This document shows, piece by piece, positions 11,490-24,337 of a DNA stretch of 64,000 nucleotides. Position 1 is the first letter of the stretch; each line of letters starts with the position of its first letter. The notes below the pieces were generated by a model. The model was not told where the DNA came from. It searched no databases and was given only the letters and a program-made list of their open reading frames with translations. Source of the stretch: Lingula anatina (Eukaryota; Brachiopoda; Lingulata; Lingulida; Lingulidae); assembly GCF_001039355.2 (NCBI RefSeq), contig NW_019773625.1, positions 1,175,227 to 1,239,226 of the forward strand, given 5' to 3'. The translations under genes were made by a program, and so were the position numbers.

Positions 11490-14400
11490 AACATTTGAGT
11501 GTTATTATATCACCTTAACATGTATAAAATATAGAATAAATTTTTTTTCTAAGGAATCATTACTTGATATAATAAAAATTTCATCATAAAACACAATCAT
11601 GTACCAGTTAATGTGCCGTACAACTGTCCACATGACAGGTCATGTGACACCAGGTCTGTCACATGACACATCACGTCACCAAAGCTGTCATATCACTTAC
11701 CTGTGATCAGGAGACAGGCACATGCCAATGATATGACCTCCAAGGTCAATCAAGTGGTCAATCCCATCATAATTCACACCATCTTGACCATCAGGAGGCT
11801 GGTCCATCATTGAACCAGGCTGAATAAGGGTGTGGGTGTCCTGCATCTTGGTACGCTCGGGGTCGATCTTCTTAATCCCTATCAAATGGGGAGTATAGGT
11901 GCTGTTGCCAGTTGTGAAGATCAGATACTTCATCTTGGCTTCTGTGGGTGTCTCGGGGGCACTGGCTGTGCCGCTGCTGCTACTGGCTCCTGGGGAAGGG
12001 GAAGGACTGTGACTGATATAAGAATTACTAGTGCTGGGAGCATACATGCAAGGAGAGAAAGAGTCTGTGCTTTTTGATATATGCGTCACAGCTGGACCTG
12101 CCTCTGCCATGCTCGCACTGGTCAGCTTACCAGATCCACCTCTTATTTTCGGTCCAGCTGACCCTGCCCGTAAATTTGCGCTTGTGCACGCTTTGCTGGT
12201 TGAACCCAATGAGTTCTGTCTGTCTATCTGTGTCTTTGTGTTTGCACTGGGGGCACTGCCAGCTCTGCTTGATCCAGCTGCGCAGGCATTTGAATTCATG
12301 TTTGAGACTTTTAGACCAGCAATAGGTCTGCAGAGGGCACCCTCGGCATATTGCCTCTCTCCTATCATTGACCCGTCTGAACAGGCCTTGTCAGATGTCT
12401 GGCAAACATGATCGTTTTGTTCTTCGATCCTCCAAACTATCTGATCTTCTTTTCGAGCTTTCTTTTCCTCTTTTTTCTTCTGGTTCTCTCTGGTGGCTCT
12501 AGCCACCCCCTCCCCATCGTCTTCCCTGTCAGACAGCCTGGCAGACTCAGCACTACGATAATCTTCATTGTACAAAATTGATGCCCCTCGACCTCTGTCA
12601 GCATTAAACTGGTCAACCTCAAGGAGCTGAATACCCTGTTCATCTTCATAGATCTGTATTCTTTGTGACTTCCAAACATTCTGTTCAACGGAGTTTTGGC
12701 TCACGGACCTCTTTAACGAGCCTCCTCTGGCCAAACTGTCATCAGGACCCAGGTCAGAGTTGGACTTGGAATCGTTGGGGCATGTGGCCACAAGGATGGT
12801 ACGTATGGAACTGGCGTTGATGTTCAGGAATCTAAACAGTGTCATCATTACAGATTCCCTCTCTGATTCCGTGGCTTGGAAGGCCTGGAAAAGGAGAAAT
12901 GTACAGGTTTTGCATTCATTGAGCAATTAGTGTGATCAAAAAGTACAGACAGCACATATTTATATAAATGCCAGTTTGGGATCAAATTCATTAATCTGAT
13001 TATGAAGTGATATCAAATAAGAATTATGTAAAATAGTGTTGAAACTGGTTAAATAGATAGACTTACTTTTAGACCAATTTATTGATTATTTTATCACCCT
13101 ATAAAAATGTACAGTATACATTAATAGCTGCATTAAATTCAAAATCAATGAAGCACACATTAAAAAATCTTCAAACTTGTACTTTGTCATCATTTGACAA
13201 TTCAAACTACAAAAACACATTGCGTTGACATGCATGTTCTTAAGCTTCTTTAATTCTGCAAGCTCCAAGCTCCAATTTTCCAAGCTCACTTACTTTATTA
13301 ATTGAAATGGTGGAACACGAGGACAGGTTTCCAAGCCAATAAAGATTCCCAGCCAGCAAGTAATTCTCATCATACCAGCAACCAAATATGTCATAGGGCT
13401 TGTTGATTACCCGGCACTGAAGCTGAAACTCATCTGAAAATCAATCATAGCTATTATACAAATCTGATATGAACAGGACTTTAAAAAATACATTTGATCA
13501 ATTTAAAGCTACTAATTTAGATGTTGTTTAAAGCTTACAGACTGGTCTTTCAAAAGAATAAAAAACTATACTTCAAAAACTATCAAAAGAGAAATAATAC
13601 TGAAACAATGACCAATGCATTAAACAATTTAATTAATTACATACAAAAAACCAATAACCTTGAATTTTAATTTAATCTATTAAATGAAGCACTTCTTTTG
13701 GCACAGAGAGTATAAGACCCATAACATTAAAACTTGCTTTATTACCACATAAATAACAATTTCATATACCTACACATTGACAGATTTAGGTTATAAAGAC
13801 TTGGTGTCTTCCCCCCCCCACTCCCCCAATTTACCTGTGACCAATTACCTGTTCGTTCATCTTATGAACTGATGTAAATCACAATGGGATTATTATAAAA
13901 TACCCGCAACAGAAAATTAGCTACATGCAATTACATGATACTTCCTCACAGAAATAATAAAATCTTTATTGACTAATTTTTACATGACATTTATCTTTGA
14001 GCAAACTGCTTAGAGCTTTCTTTAAAAATACAACTGGAACCTTCCAAAATTTATGCCACTGGTCATGGAATAAAAGTTAACGGTTATTGCTCTATTATAT
14101 AAAGCTTTATGATTATGCACAGGGGGTAAAATACTTCACTACATGCTAATTAAACACATCCTGCTAACTGCATCATTTGCAATCCCATAATGCACATATA
14201 GCAACTTGAACTTCACAGGCAAACAGGGGAGAATATTTCACCAAAATGCTTCTTTTTTACTGTTTTTTTTTTAGATCAGTAACACTGATCACAGCTTTTC
14301 TATATGGTTTTGCACTATCTTTGTTACATTTTTTCAAAGTAGCACAGAAAAAGCCCTCTATCGTCCACTGAAACTGTACAGCTTGCATCAAGTAAGAACC

Positions 14401-17400
14401 TACTTCAATCTAAGCACTAGAAAATAATCCCAAAAGTAGAATATTCCAAGACAGAAGTATGCTGTAACACTGATTTACACTATTATTTAAAAACTTTAAA
14501 CAATAAAACTTTTTAAATAAAATAAAACAACCTGATCAGAACACTAGTTTTCAAACTTGAGCTTAACTAAAAACTAACTAAATGAATCAAGATATTCCAA
14601 CAGCGACATTGCCATACAGGTAAATATAAGAGTTCTCTATATCATTATTTCTGAGGCTCAGTAGCACAATCTCATTAATCCTGCTACTTCCTGTACGTCA
14701 CTGTAACGTTACTCCACTCATATCATCATTACTGGAGGGCCATGGGAAAGATCAATTTTTTACTTACAATGTTTTCACCTTCATGAAGTAAAGTTGACTA
14801 AATAAATGAATAAAAAAATGGATAAATCACTCCTCCAATGATAAAAGGAGTAACGTGTAAGAGTGAGGATATCAGAGTTATTTTATGGAGGACATACATA
14901 CTAGCAGATTTGTAGACCTGTTGATGTGGAGGGGGGGGGGGGGGGGGGGAATCGATGCAGGTAGTATAATGATATGTTAGTTTAAAACTAACATTCGTGT
15001 ATAATATGTTAGGGAAACATTAAGGTGTTATTGCTGATAAGGACATACATTTATGAGGTTATTCACTAAGAGGTATTTTGGTCCAAAACTGACGGATTAT
15101 TTTAATTTATTTTCTTAATAAGGCCTGATGATATAACGTCAAAGACCCATTCTTTATGTAGACAAATATGGAGGTGGTTTGGTAATTTTTAACCCACATG
15201 TATGTCATGAATATGTAGATCTAGGTTATATATTTTGGTATCATTAGTGTATTGTTAATGATAATGAAATTTGAGACTGGTTTCTTAGAGATATATTAAG
15301 TCTGAAATGGAATGATTACTAGTACTCCTATTTAAATATGGTGAAATGATATAACAACACATTATATGGAGCTGGTTTGGTAATATATGATAACTATGCA
15401 TGGATTAACTGTGCAATCTTCGTTGGCCTGAAAACACTGTCTAGACAATACAATATGAGAATGTTTATCTGAAGGTATCATGGTTCAAAGGCACTATACT
15501 GCGGTCTTATCCTCATTATCTTGCATCCTAGGTGTTCAATCCAAAGTTATTTCAATATTCAGAGCACATTCAGAAGAGACGACTAACAGATCCGCATGTC
15601 AAATAGGGCGACCCACTAAAAAGCTTGCTGCTTAATATATTACCCATTGAATGCTAAACAGATTCCCCGTAGGGATTATGCAAGTGGGTCGGCCATGTTT
15701 GATCCGCTGATCTGTTAGGGTGCTGTTCAGAATGCAAAGGGAAATGCCTTGGACACATGTTGGCCATTTTTTTTTAATAAGAAAATTTTTTTAAATAAGA
15801 CAATTGTTTGCAGTATTGAACAGAATAATAACAAGCGTGACCAAAGACATGAAAAGTGCTGCTGCCAAACCTCTATATTTCTACCTCATTTTTTGGGATT
15901 TCTAGTCAAGGTTACTGCAACTTTGTGTTTTAACATAGTACTGTTCAGAATGCAAAGGGAAATGCCTTGGACACATGTTGGCCTTTTTTTTTAATAAGAA
16001 AATTTTTTTAAATAAGACAATTGTTTGCAGTATTGAACAGAATAATAACAAGCGTGACCAAAGACATGAAAAGTGCTGCTGCCAAACCTCTATATTTCTA
16101 CCTCATTTTTTGGGATTTCTAGTCAAGGTTACTGCAACTTTGTGTTTTAGCATAGTACTGAAGCAAAATGTCACCATAAATACAGCACTATAAGGTATTC
16201 CCTTAAGAACTTAAGAATCCCAAAATTGCCTGAAAGCTCCCATTAATTTCCTGCTTAAAAGTCTTCTTTCCAATTAGACAGAAAAACATAAGCAAGCTGG
16301 GGATTTGGTTTTTGGTTGGAAAAAAAAAGGCACATTTACCAACCTAATTAACCAAAAGCATTGTAACCTGACCTATAAAACAATAGCCAATGCTGCAGCA
16401 TATGTGAATATATTGTATACATGTATTATGTCAGGACTTTAGAATAGATAAAAAAAAGACAAAAAAGTAAAAAATTCTCTTTGTTCCAAAAATGGTCACT
16501 AAATGTTATGCACAGTTTCAACTGTGCACATTACAATAAATGGCCTAGGGGCATCAAAGATAAATATTTGTTGTAAAGACATCAGGGAGATAGATATGCA
16601 GTTCTTCCAAAACTGAAAGTTGTCTTTCTTTATACTTTGGTTCTTACTTCGGTATAATGAGACAAATAGTGCTAGGTCCCTCAGTGACTTCAAATAGTGC
16701 CTAGTGAAAGGAAATAACATCTTTCAAATTGTGTCAGGGTCCTCTCACTGAACACTTCATCAGACTTGCAAAGGTACTGTGCACTATCTTTTTATAAGTT
16801 TTTTTTTTTTTTTTGAAATGAAAGATGTGCACTGTCCCAGTTCCATGGCAGACTTGCTATTCAAGCCTCAGTTTGTAACCACATAGATGAAATAGATGGA
16901 GAATTGTTCAGAAATGATGACTTCTGCTGACTGATTACATATGTATCATCTTGGTCAATTAATCTTCCTGAATATTCAATATCAACCATACTACTCAAGG
17001 TTGTAATACTAAATAATGGAAGTGATTTTAAAAAATTAGGATGGAAGAGACATGGAAGTTTCAAAGTAAATGTATACATAATGTTTGTTTTCTAGAGATC
17101 CTTAAAAAAGCACATAATTATATCTGTATAAATAACAAACAATCATTTTTTTTTTTTGACATTTTAGGCAAAAAGCCTTTTTTAGTAATCCTATTTCTAT
17201 TTCCCTTGCTACATGGTCTAGAATGAGTGGTTGATGTAATTCATGTAGGTGGGGTTAACTTCCCTTCAATAGGATGACATTTTCTATTTTCATTAAATTT
17301 GATTTACAAGATCTTAATTTAGACAGACTAAGACCCCATTTCCACAGATTTTAGATCGATCTATCCCTTTGGGGAGTCTCACTAGATTACTGTCAGCTTA

Positions 17401-19795
17401 ACCCGCTTAAGCGTGTGTCCCGCCTACTAAAAGCTGTAAGGGGGTGCGCGCTTGGCTGACTGCAATTTAGAGTGAACCCCCAGGGAGTTCGGTCGATCTA
17501 AATCTAAATCTCTGGATCGATCTAAATCTCTGGGAATGCACCCTAAAGGTACAGTTCTGACTCGATCTTTTCAATGGTGAATAATTATCAAACTTTTAGA
17601 TACATAATTTTATTATGGCAAAATCATATTTCTATGTAACATTTGTGATGCTTTTATTGCACAGAATAGAACTATAGAGTAGCCTGCTTTTTTAATATTG
17701 TTGCTACACTCAATGGGAATGTTCTTATTTTAAGAAATTGGGACTTAAAAAATAAAGTATCTGTAAAATTTACTCCCCCCCCCCCTCCACTGAAAAGATG
17801 GAGTAATTACCATATGTTATAGTGTAACTCACCCTGGAGGCTGAAAACTGCAATTTCCCCAGAAGTGCTGTGGGACCCAAAGTGAACGCCAGATACAAGG
17901 AGAAGTGTGTCGTTTTCATTGAATTCTGAAAACTGTGTGTATTTCCAAGTCAACTTGGTCAAATCTTCTGAATATTTTAGAGTGGCTGGGTATCCTGCAT
18001 TCCACACCTAAAAATACAGATTGATCTCACTGCAACATTGGACCATTCAACACTAATGTAATTTTTGTTTTGCTTTGTCTTTTTCAACTGTGACAAACAT
18101 TCTTAGGAATCCAGTTTTACCTGTTAAAAAGCAATCAAAATGGCTTGCAAAGGCAGAGTTACTTAATTTTGACTCCAAAATGAAAGCAAAAACCTTTCTA
18201 TTGATGCTTTCCTCTAACAACGTACATTTTTTTCTCATGTTTTATAAAGCCATCAAATCTACTATCTTACTTAGATAACAGAATCCTGGATACTTAACAA
18301 TCCCATTCTTTTGGTTATAATTCCCACACTTTTGACAAATAAATGAACTAAAGAGAGGTTTTTCACTTCAATTAACCTCAATTAATTTTGTACAGATAAT
18401 CACTGACTAAAGAAACAACATTTTTTCTGAAAGCTTCGTCTATTTTGTTTTTAAAAAATCTCTATGAATCACAATCAAAGATTAATATCCAGTGTGGTTT
18501 CTGGGTTCTTTTCAAAGGAAGGTGGTCCTGTATCACTCTCTTAATATATTTCCTAATCAAATTTAATTGCTAGCAAACATATCTCTGGGACAATTGCCAA
18601 TCAAAGGGCACAGTAAGCAACATCTGACCTGATCAAATTCAGTTCACTTTCATTATCAAATCAGACATTACACACAATTGAAGTGTGGGATATAACATCC
18701 TTATCCCAATCAAATTAAGAGTCTAATCAAACACAAAAAATAAGAAAGAAATGACAATTTTTTTAAATTTCTAATTTGTCAAGAAGATATTAGCTGACAA
18801 TAAATTGGGGATGAGTTCCACAGATTAAAATGGGTTTATAAATGAAATCTGTTCATTTAAAAGTTTCAGCAACTGAAACCATAGAACACAAAATATTATA
18901 ATTCAATATACGATTACTGCCATTTTCTTTTTTCGTCTGCTATATATGTTGTTCTTTAGACTCCAGAAATGTGATAATGTTGATAAGAGATGGGCAATTC
19001 AGTTCAAGTGTCTTTATTTTTTAATCAATTTTTCATTAATCTCTCTTTAGAACTAAATTAGGTTTGTCATTATGGTTTTGTTTCTACTCATGTCAGACAA
19101 CTTATTACAACACAGAGATCTATGCACAAGTTATTCGGTCAAATTTTGACTGGATACAAAAATTTATCTTGCCATCAACCAATATTTTTTCTTTCTTTTT
19201 TTCAGTGATCAAAACACTGGCTTTTTGGCCATTTTTCTTCAACAGAAAAAAACATGTATAAAATGTACCTTATATTAACAGAGTAAATGTGTAACAGCTT
19301 ATCCAATAAGCAAGTTTTTAGAAGTATTTCCCTTGCACCTGCACAATCAGGCTGCTCCCCTATCAAAGGGTGATAATAATGGTTGGAAATCAGTAACTGA
19401 TCATACCTTGTCTTGACATGGCCTATATAGGCATAATATCCTCTTTGCAGTTGTTTAATATCAAATGTCACTCATGATTACAGTGCAGAGCACCCAATAT
19501 CCTTTCAGGCAAACCAAAATCCATACACTTTTATTTCAATAAGTTCAGTTTTTCAATAAATGAAAAATTTACTTAATGGATATATGTAAACAAATTATAA
19601 ATCTCAAAATAAATATGAAAAATGCGTGAAATATGGTGAGAAAATAAATCTATGAAAAAAGTTTAATTATGAAATGACATACCATACTCAAGTTAAGCAT
19701 ATTGTCACATTTAAATACTGGCCCCACACCACATGCCAGCAAGAATGAAGCCAAGACTGTAAAATTTCTTTAATTTGTCCGGCAACTGCCCATCT

Positions 19796-19833
<38 letters not shown>

Positions 19834-20659
19834 TTGGGCCAGTATATTCAAACACCCTGACTGCATGAAAGGCTAACAGCCTGTAAAGTTTTCTGGCACA
19901 GCCTGGGTTAGGCACCACGTGTCCTTACCTTGATAGTTCCATCTTTGGAACTAGTTGCAAAATATTCCCCGTTGTGAGAGAAGCTGACGTGAAGCACCTG
20001 ATCGGTGTGGCGGCCTGGCCCTTCCTGGAGATTCTCGCTCTGAATCACGGGGGTGTGATAGTAGAGTCTCTGAAACTCGTAGTACCAAGATGTCTTCCCC
20101 GGAGCTATTGGCACCTGCCTGTTAATGTCCAGCATTCTGGGAAAGAAAGTTTTATTTGTTTAATAATAAACTGTATACATATGATTACCAAGTTATTGTA
20201 TGGAGATAAATGTTAATGACTGGTTTCCCTTTTTTTTGGCAATAAGTTTTTTGCCAAATCAGATTGGCAAGATATTAACCAAACTTTTTTTTTCAACTGA
20301 CCCAATTTTTGCATTCTATCTTGACACCTAACAAACAAGGCTCATGATCACCTCAAGTTCAATGCAATCTCAAATATAAGGACTGAAGAGTTGTCGTAAC
20401 TGTACTCTAAAATTGTTTACCTGTAAAAAAGTTCCATCCACAGAAATTCATCATATGAAACACGCATCCACTGCCGACACGTCAGACAGGCATGGAGAAC
20501 ATCGCGTGCACTCAAGAACGAGAAGATATGGTACAGAACCCCATCTGGCAACTGCTGCCAGATGCTGACATCCTGCTCCGAATCATCGTCCAGCTTGCAA
20601 CTGTTACCATCTTCACGGGCCTCCAATTGTTTTGCATCTTTGCACTCAGAATTTGGCAT
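9855..20659 (-). CDS. FBXW5: F-box/WD repeat-containing protein 5 (FBXW5)
   Basis: Substrate receptor of cullin-RING ubiquitin ligases; the vertebrate protein targets SAS-6, EPS8 and TSC2. Seven coding exons on the minus strand: 20421-20659, 19929-20136, 17833-18007, 13294-13433, 11701-12884, 11108-11320, 9855-10080. All junctions are GT-AG, and the 2385 nt give 794 residues plus TAG, in phase throughout. The start is the ATG at 20659, since an in-frame TGA lies upstream at 20696-20698. Residues 35-79 are the F-box (LPDGVLYHIFSFLS, CRQW, DEFLW). WD repeats follow (DQVLHVSFS...DGTIKVW near 125-151). KPYDIFGCW, NINASSIRT, YLIFTTG, GHIIGM, YLYVNSR and AYTPNDECFFIFLDV match conserved FBXW5 blocks. 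The C-terminal WD repeat contains DVVNSVAFNP and SIKIWRS. It is about 230 residues longer than human FBXW5 (566), nearly all in the linker coded by the 1184-nt exon. Confidence 0.95.
10081..11107 (-). other. FBXW5 intron 6, with a CpG-richer core and a perfect palindrome
   Basis: The intron runs between exons 6 and 7 of FBXW5. Bases 10380-10900 are visibly richer in CG dinucleotides than the surroundings. A perfect 26-bp palindrome centred on CTTAAG lies at 10516-10541. No ORF or known element is recognised. Confidence 0.5.
11424..11487. repeat. (TA)n microsatellite in FBXW5 intron 5
   Basis: About 32 TA units preceded by an AAAT-rich tract at 11404-11423. It lies within the 380-bp intron at 11321-11700. 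Confidence 0.95.
15562..15740. mobile_element. Miniature inverted-repeat element (GRNNNCATTC group, copy D)
   Basis: The left arm GAGCACATTCAGAAGAG followed by CTAACAGATCCGC pairs with the reverse complement of the right arm (GCATTCTGAACAGCACC then CTAACAGATCAGCGG). Internal GACCCAC words pair as well. No target duplication is visible, and the right end is involved in the following tandem duplication. Confidence 0.55.
15723..16158. repeat. Two-copy tandem duplication, 218-bp unit
   Basis: Units at 15723-15940 and 15941-16158 differ by only a few bases (T-run length, TAACAT versus TAGCAT). Each starts CTGTTCAGAATGC, the outer end of the adjacent inverted-repeat element. The high identity points to a recent duplication or an assembly duplicate. 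Confidence 0.9.
17332..17543. mobile_element. Miniature inverted-repeat element (GRNNNCATTC group, copy B3)
   Basis: The left end GACCCCATTTCCACAG and the reverse complement of the right end GGGTGCATTCCCAGAG pair, followed by shared TTTAGATCGATC. The element is flanked by TAA at 17329-17331 and 17544-17546, a 3-bp target duplication as made by PIF/Harbinger-type transposases. There is no ORF. Confidence 0.75.
18008..19928 (-). other. FBXW5 intron 2
   Basis: AT-rich intron with a T-run at about 19799-19830. No gene or recognised element is present. Confidence 0.6.
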
Positions 20660-20796
20660 TCTGTTGTCTATTTCCACATCACAATAACAAAATTTTCAAA
20701 ACTGCTCACTCTTCGTTTCACTAAGTTTGTTTTTGGCTTTAAAAGTCTGAGCTTTTGCTCAACGACTTCTCATTAAAAAAGATAAACTTGTCTGTT

Positions 20797-20802
20797 TTTA
20801 TT
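20797..20802 (-). terminator. Poly(A) signal AATAAA (minus strand) between the unrecognised gene and FBXW5
   Basis: TTTATT on the plus strand reads AATAAA on the minus strand. It lies about 170 nt past the TGA of the upstream gene and about 140 nt before the FBXW5 start codon. Use is inferred from position. Confidence 0.4.
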
Positions 20803-20968
20803 ACGAAAATGTTCTGTGTACAAATTTCTAGTACACTTATGTTACTAGCCTATTGCTGACATTCTAAGAATCAGACAGTGATGGAGAAGAAGAAAATCAA
20901 ATCCATAATCTTAAGCATCTTTGTAGAAAACAGTCCATTTTCCAGTCAGAAATGAGCAGGAATCACAG

Positions 20969-21708
20969 TCACCTTTTTATATCAAGTTTTGAAGTGTAAA
21001 CTGTATTCCTAAAAGTGAGAGCGGCTAATGTGTTTTTCACGAAGAAACCAAGAAGTCTCACTTTTTTATTACTGCTGATACTTCCATAATCCGCAGAAAA
21101 AAATGTCATGTCACACGTCAGAGAGACAGCAGATTCGTTGTCACGTTTTAAACCGGAGATTATCACATGGTCCAATTTGAAGCAATCTGTAGATGTTTCC
21201 AGATTCTTCTCAATATGTTCACTTCTGGAAAATCTTACTTCTTGGGAGTTGGGAAAAATCCTGACAAGAGAAGAAAAAGATGTCATTTGAAAAAATATCA
21301 TAACTGCTAGAAGTGTTCATAAATAATACAATATAAGGTCAAGCACAAATAAATATATAACGCAAAATTAAACATGCAGACATAAAAACTTACAAGTCTA
21401 AAGTGCAGAAATTTAACTGAAGAATCCTCGAAAAAATCTACAGGAGCTCTAACATCAGATTATAATCCATAGCACTTCAAAATAATCTGTTTTCAAAAGA
21501 AGACTACAAAAATTACTTACCATGTTTCTGGCACATATTTATCAGGCCTGTTGGTTGTAAGTCTTGGTATAACAAAACAATGTCAAGAAAAACACCCGTT
21601 TTCAAATTTGTCTATATAATCTTACTGTAAAGAAACGCCACTTGATAAAAACTTACCCTTTTACTGGTATGATGCTGTGCTTCTCCTCAAATATTGATTT
21701 TAGAATAC
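20969..21708 (-). CDS. C-terminal exons of an unrecognised minus-strand gene
   Basis: I do not recognise the protein. Three exons with GT-AG sites join in one open frame on the minus strand. They are 21657-21708 (52 nt, ILKSIFEEKHSIIPVK), a 27-nt microexon at 21521-21547 (PDKYVPET), and a terminal exon at 20969-21260 that begins IFPNSQEV and ends KLDIKR before a TGA. Together they code for about 120 residues. No signal peptide or membrane segment is seen in the visible part. The open terminal exon and the matching phases (2 nt, then 2 nt completing W) make chance unlikely. The first exon shown needs one base from an upstream exon. A plausible start exon lies at 24338-24408, but the link between them is unresolved. 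The gene ends only about 310 nt before the FBXW5 start codon. Confidence 0.5.
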
Positions 21709-24337
21709 CTACAAAGGCAAAGATCATATTTAAAATAATTTAAAGAGAAGAAATTATATTTATCAATGTATCAAGCCAAAATTGTGATTTAATCAAGATT
21801 CATGAAATATTTTCAAAGGTGTTGTTATTCTTCATTACCAAGACAGCAATTTCACTTGCAAATTATTATTGAGGAAACCCACTTGGCAAAATTGGTGTGG
21901 TGCAATCTTATGAAACAGAAAAGGATTCAAAAATATAAAATAAAATGAAGAAAAAAATCTTGCTTTATATCTCTGAATACAGATATATTTAATTTAACAT
22001 AGTACATCGGCTTCAACATTGGAATCTACTTGCTTTATTTTTCAGATATTAAAAAAAAAAAATTTAAATAATGCATTTATTTTTTCATCCCCATCTATGA
22101 GTATATAGTACACACGTATTTATTTATATATAAATGTATTGATCTATCCATTCATTTCTTTACTATTATTATCGTTGTTGTTGTTGCTGTTATTAGTCCT
22201 GGCTGTCGTAATCAGGCTAATTGATCCCCAGTGCATCAACCACATATATATCCTGTCAATTTTCAGTCATGCACAGAGAATCTTTCCGCTTGAATAAATC
22301 AGATATTTTTACGTCACAAGCCACTTATAGCTGGTACTCACGTGGCATAGGTCTATTCATTACTACATTTGTACATGGGGCACATTTTATGTTGCCATGT
22401 GGGATCATTATATATTAAGTAGCAATGTGTGGTAGCTTATTTTTTTCCAGAAGGCATTTCATTTTCATTTTTCATGCTAATTTGGATTTACTCTTCAGTG
22501 AATGAAAGCATACTAGTACATGGATGCTATACTTCTCTCTCTGCCTCTGTCTCTCTTTCTCTTTTTTTATCAGGAAAAGGAAATCTCGAGAGAGAGAGAG
22601 AGAGATGCAAAAGGGCTTGTTTTCAACACAAAATATTTTCATTTTCTATAGCCAAAATTGCTATCAAAACAATTACCAAAAACTTTGTATGCCAACACAA
22701 GCCATAATTTTGAAGGAGCATGGAATATATTGTAAACTGTTTTATAAATGAAAATACTGGTAACACTTCTTTTTTTATAGCTCCAAATCCATTAGTCTGA
22801 GTAATACAATACTCCTATTTAAATTTTTGTAATATTCACTGTTGTACACTAAAGGTTTTAATGATGAAAATCATTTCTCATTCCCCTTATCTACTCACAC
22901 TGCTAAAAAGGCAAGGAATTCTGCTACCTTTTGAGATAAGCTAAGAGAAACTTAAACTGTCCACTCATTATTAGAATACTGCCTGGTTAACTGGCTCAGG
23001 CAATTCCAAGCAACCCATCATAGAAAACACATAAATGTACACACTCATCTACTCTGACTGTATCAGGCTTTGCTCATTCAATAAATGGACTTCAATTCTA
23101 TTAGTCCCAAGATTTTAGTGTCTGGTACATATAGGGACCATTCAAAATGAGAAGACCTGAATGCTAGCTAGGCCACAACCTAAATATGGCGGACCTACAT
23201 GAAAGGAAGACCACTTAATCCTGTAATGGTCTCTCCGCCTCTCACACACCTCCCCACGCGTCGTCCCTGCAGGGGCACAGTAATTAGATCTTGGCTCAAT
23301 TCAACTGGTCTGGGGATGATGTGTGGAGAGCCGTGCGAGAGGCGGAGAGACCATTACAGGATTAAGCAGTCTTCCTTTCATGTAGGTCTGCCATATTTAG
23401 GTCATGGCCTAGCTAACACTCGGCTCTTCTCATTCTGAATGAGGCCATACCCACCCACCCACACACCCACCTACACACAATAAACATGATAGAGAGGAAT
23501 TATCTCATTACAGGATTAAACCATATATCTATCATTTTGCCACTGCTTGAAAGCACTTGCTCATTTTGTTACACACCAACTCATTTTCACAGTCACATTT
23601 GGCAACTGGCCACAATTTCATTTCCATTCCCAAATTATCACCATAGCAACGACAGAAGCAACGATTCTATTCAGATGCTTTTACACAGGCAATACCCTAA
23701 TAATACTAGTAACTGGACAGATTTTCTCAAATTTCATTTATAGCCTCATACAGGTTTAGCAGGACAGATGTTTACAAATAAAAATCAGATGATGTTGAAT
23801 ACATGTACTCCACAGTGAGAATGTTGATATTTCCAAATACAATTCACCTATTCCATTTTAACTCTGGCGCATACTGTGGATATCAATAGGAGTGTTTGGC
23901 CTTTCCTCGCATGCATTACACCATTGTTTAGTGGGTCCTATGTTAGACATATCTGTATTATAAAGGTTAGAGATGGACAGCTTAATGAGTCGGCTATTAT
24001 GTACAAGAGATCAAGTCACTTAAATGGAAACCCAGCACTCAGCAAGGCCAGTTAGCTGGATTAGTGATCTTGATAGGTCAAAACAGCTGAAAGCAAATGT
24101 GAAAGCGAGTTTGTACCAGTCTAAGTGTTTTGATACTTACTGTATACATGTATATAATATATTATGTGTTTTGGGGGCTCCACACTACTATACTAGTCAA
24201 TTACTACAGTGTACCTCTCCATATATATTAGCAAATACCGTGATATCAAACGACTTTAATAAAGATGAAAGGGAGCCACAAATGTGTTAATTACTCCTGC
24301 TAGAAATCTTGGCAGCGCCAACAGTTACAGTGCATAC
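21709..24337 (-). other. Probable intron(s) of the unrecognised minus-strand gene
   Basis: Mostly AT-rich, with a short (GA)n tract near 22588-22606 and one inverted-repeat element at 23134-23446. An exon-like stretch at 21836-21901 has splice-like ends but does not fit the phase of the next exon. No other exon could be supported. Confidence 0.3.
23134..23446. mobile_element. Miniature inverted-repeat element (GRNNNCATTC group, copy A1)
   Basis: Arms of about 110 bp pair with roughly 90% identity. The left arm contains GCTAGCTAGGCC, ACCTACATGAAAGGAAG and CTTAATCCTGTAATGGTCTC, and the right arm carries the complements. The core holds GTCCCTGCAGGGGCACAG. Flanks read ATA on both sides. There is no ORF of its own; open frames across it are by-products of the arms. 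Confidence 0.8.

Larger units (their letters stand above)
13434..17832 (-). other. FBXW5 intron 3 (4.4 kb)
   Basis: The largest FBXW5 intron. It holds a C-run near 13812, a G-run at 14930-14949, an inverted-repeat element at 15562-15740, a 218-bp tandem duplication at 15723-16158 and a second inverted-repeat element at 17332-17543. No exon of another gene is seen. Confidence 0.6.

Noticed and set aside
11832-12411. Long plus-strand frames antisense to FBXW5
   Set aside because: They are shadows of the large minus-strand FBXW5 exon, whose frame matches conserved FBXW5 blocks.
15749-16193. Two similar adjacent ORFs suggesting paired small genes
   Set aside because: They are copies created by the 218-bp tandem duplication, with T-runs and no family match.
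21836-21901. Minus-strand exon-like stretch reading IAPHQFCQVGFLNNNLQVKL
   Set aside because: It fits the phase of the candidate start exon but leaves two bases, which breaks the frame of the next well-supported exon unless a poor acceptor (CACAG/C) is used.
23199-23438. 79-codon ORF
   Set aside because: It spans the arms of an inverted-repeat element and is a by-product of it.
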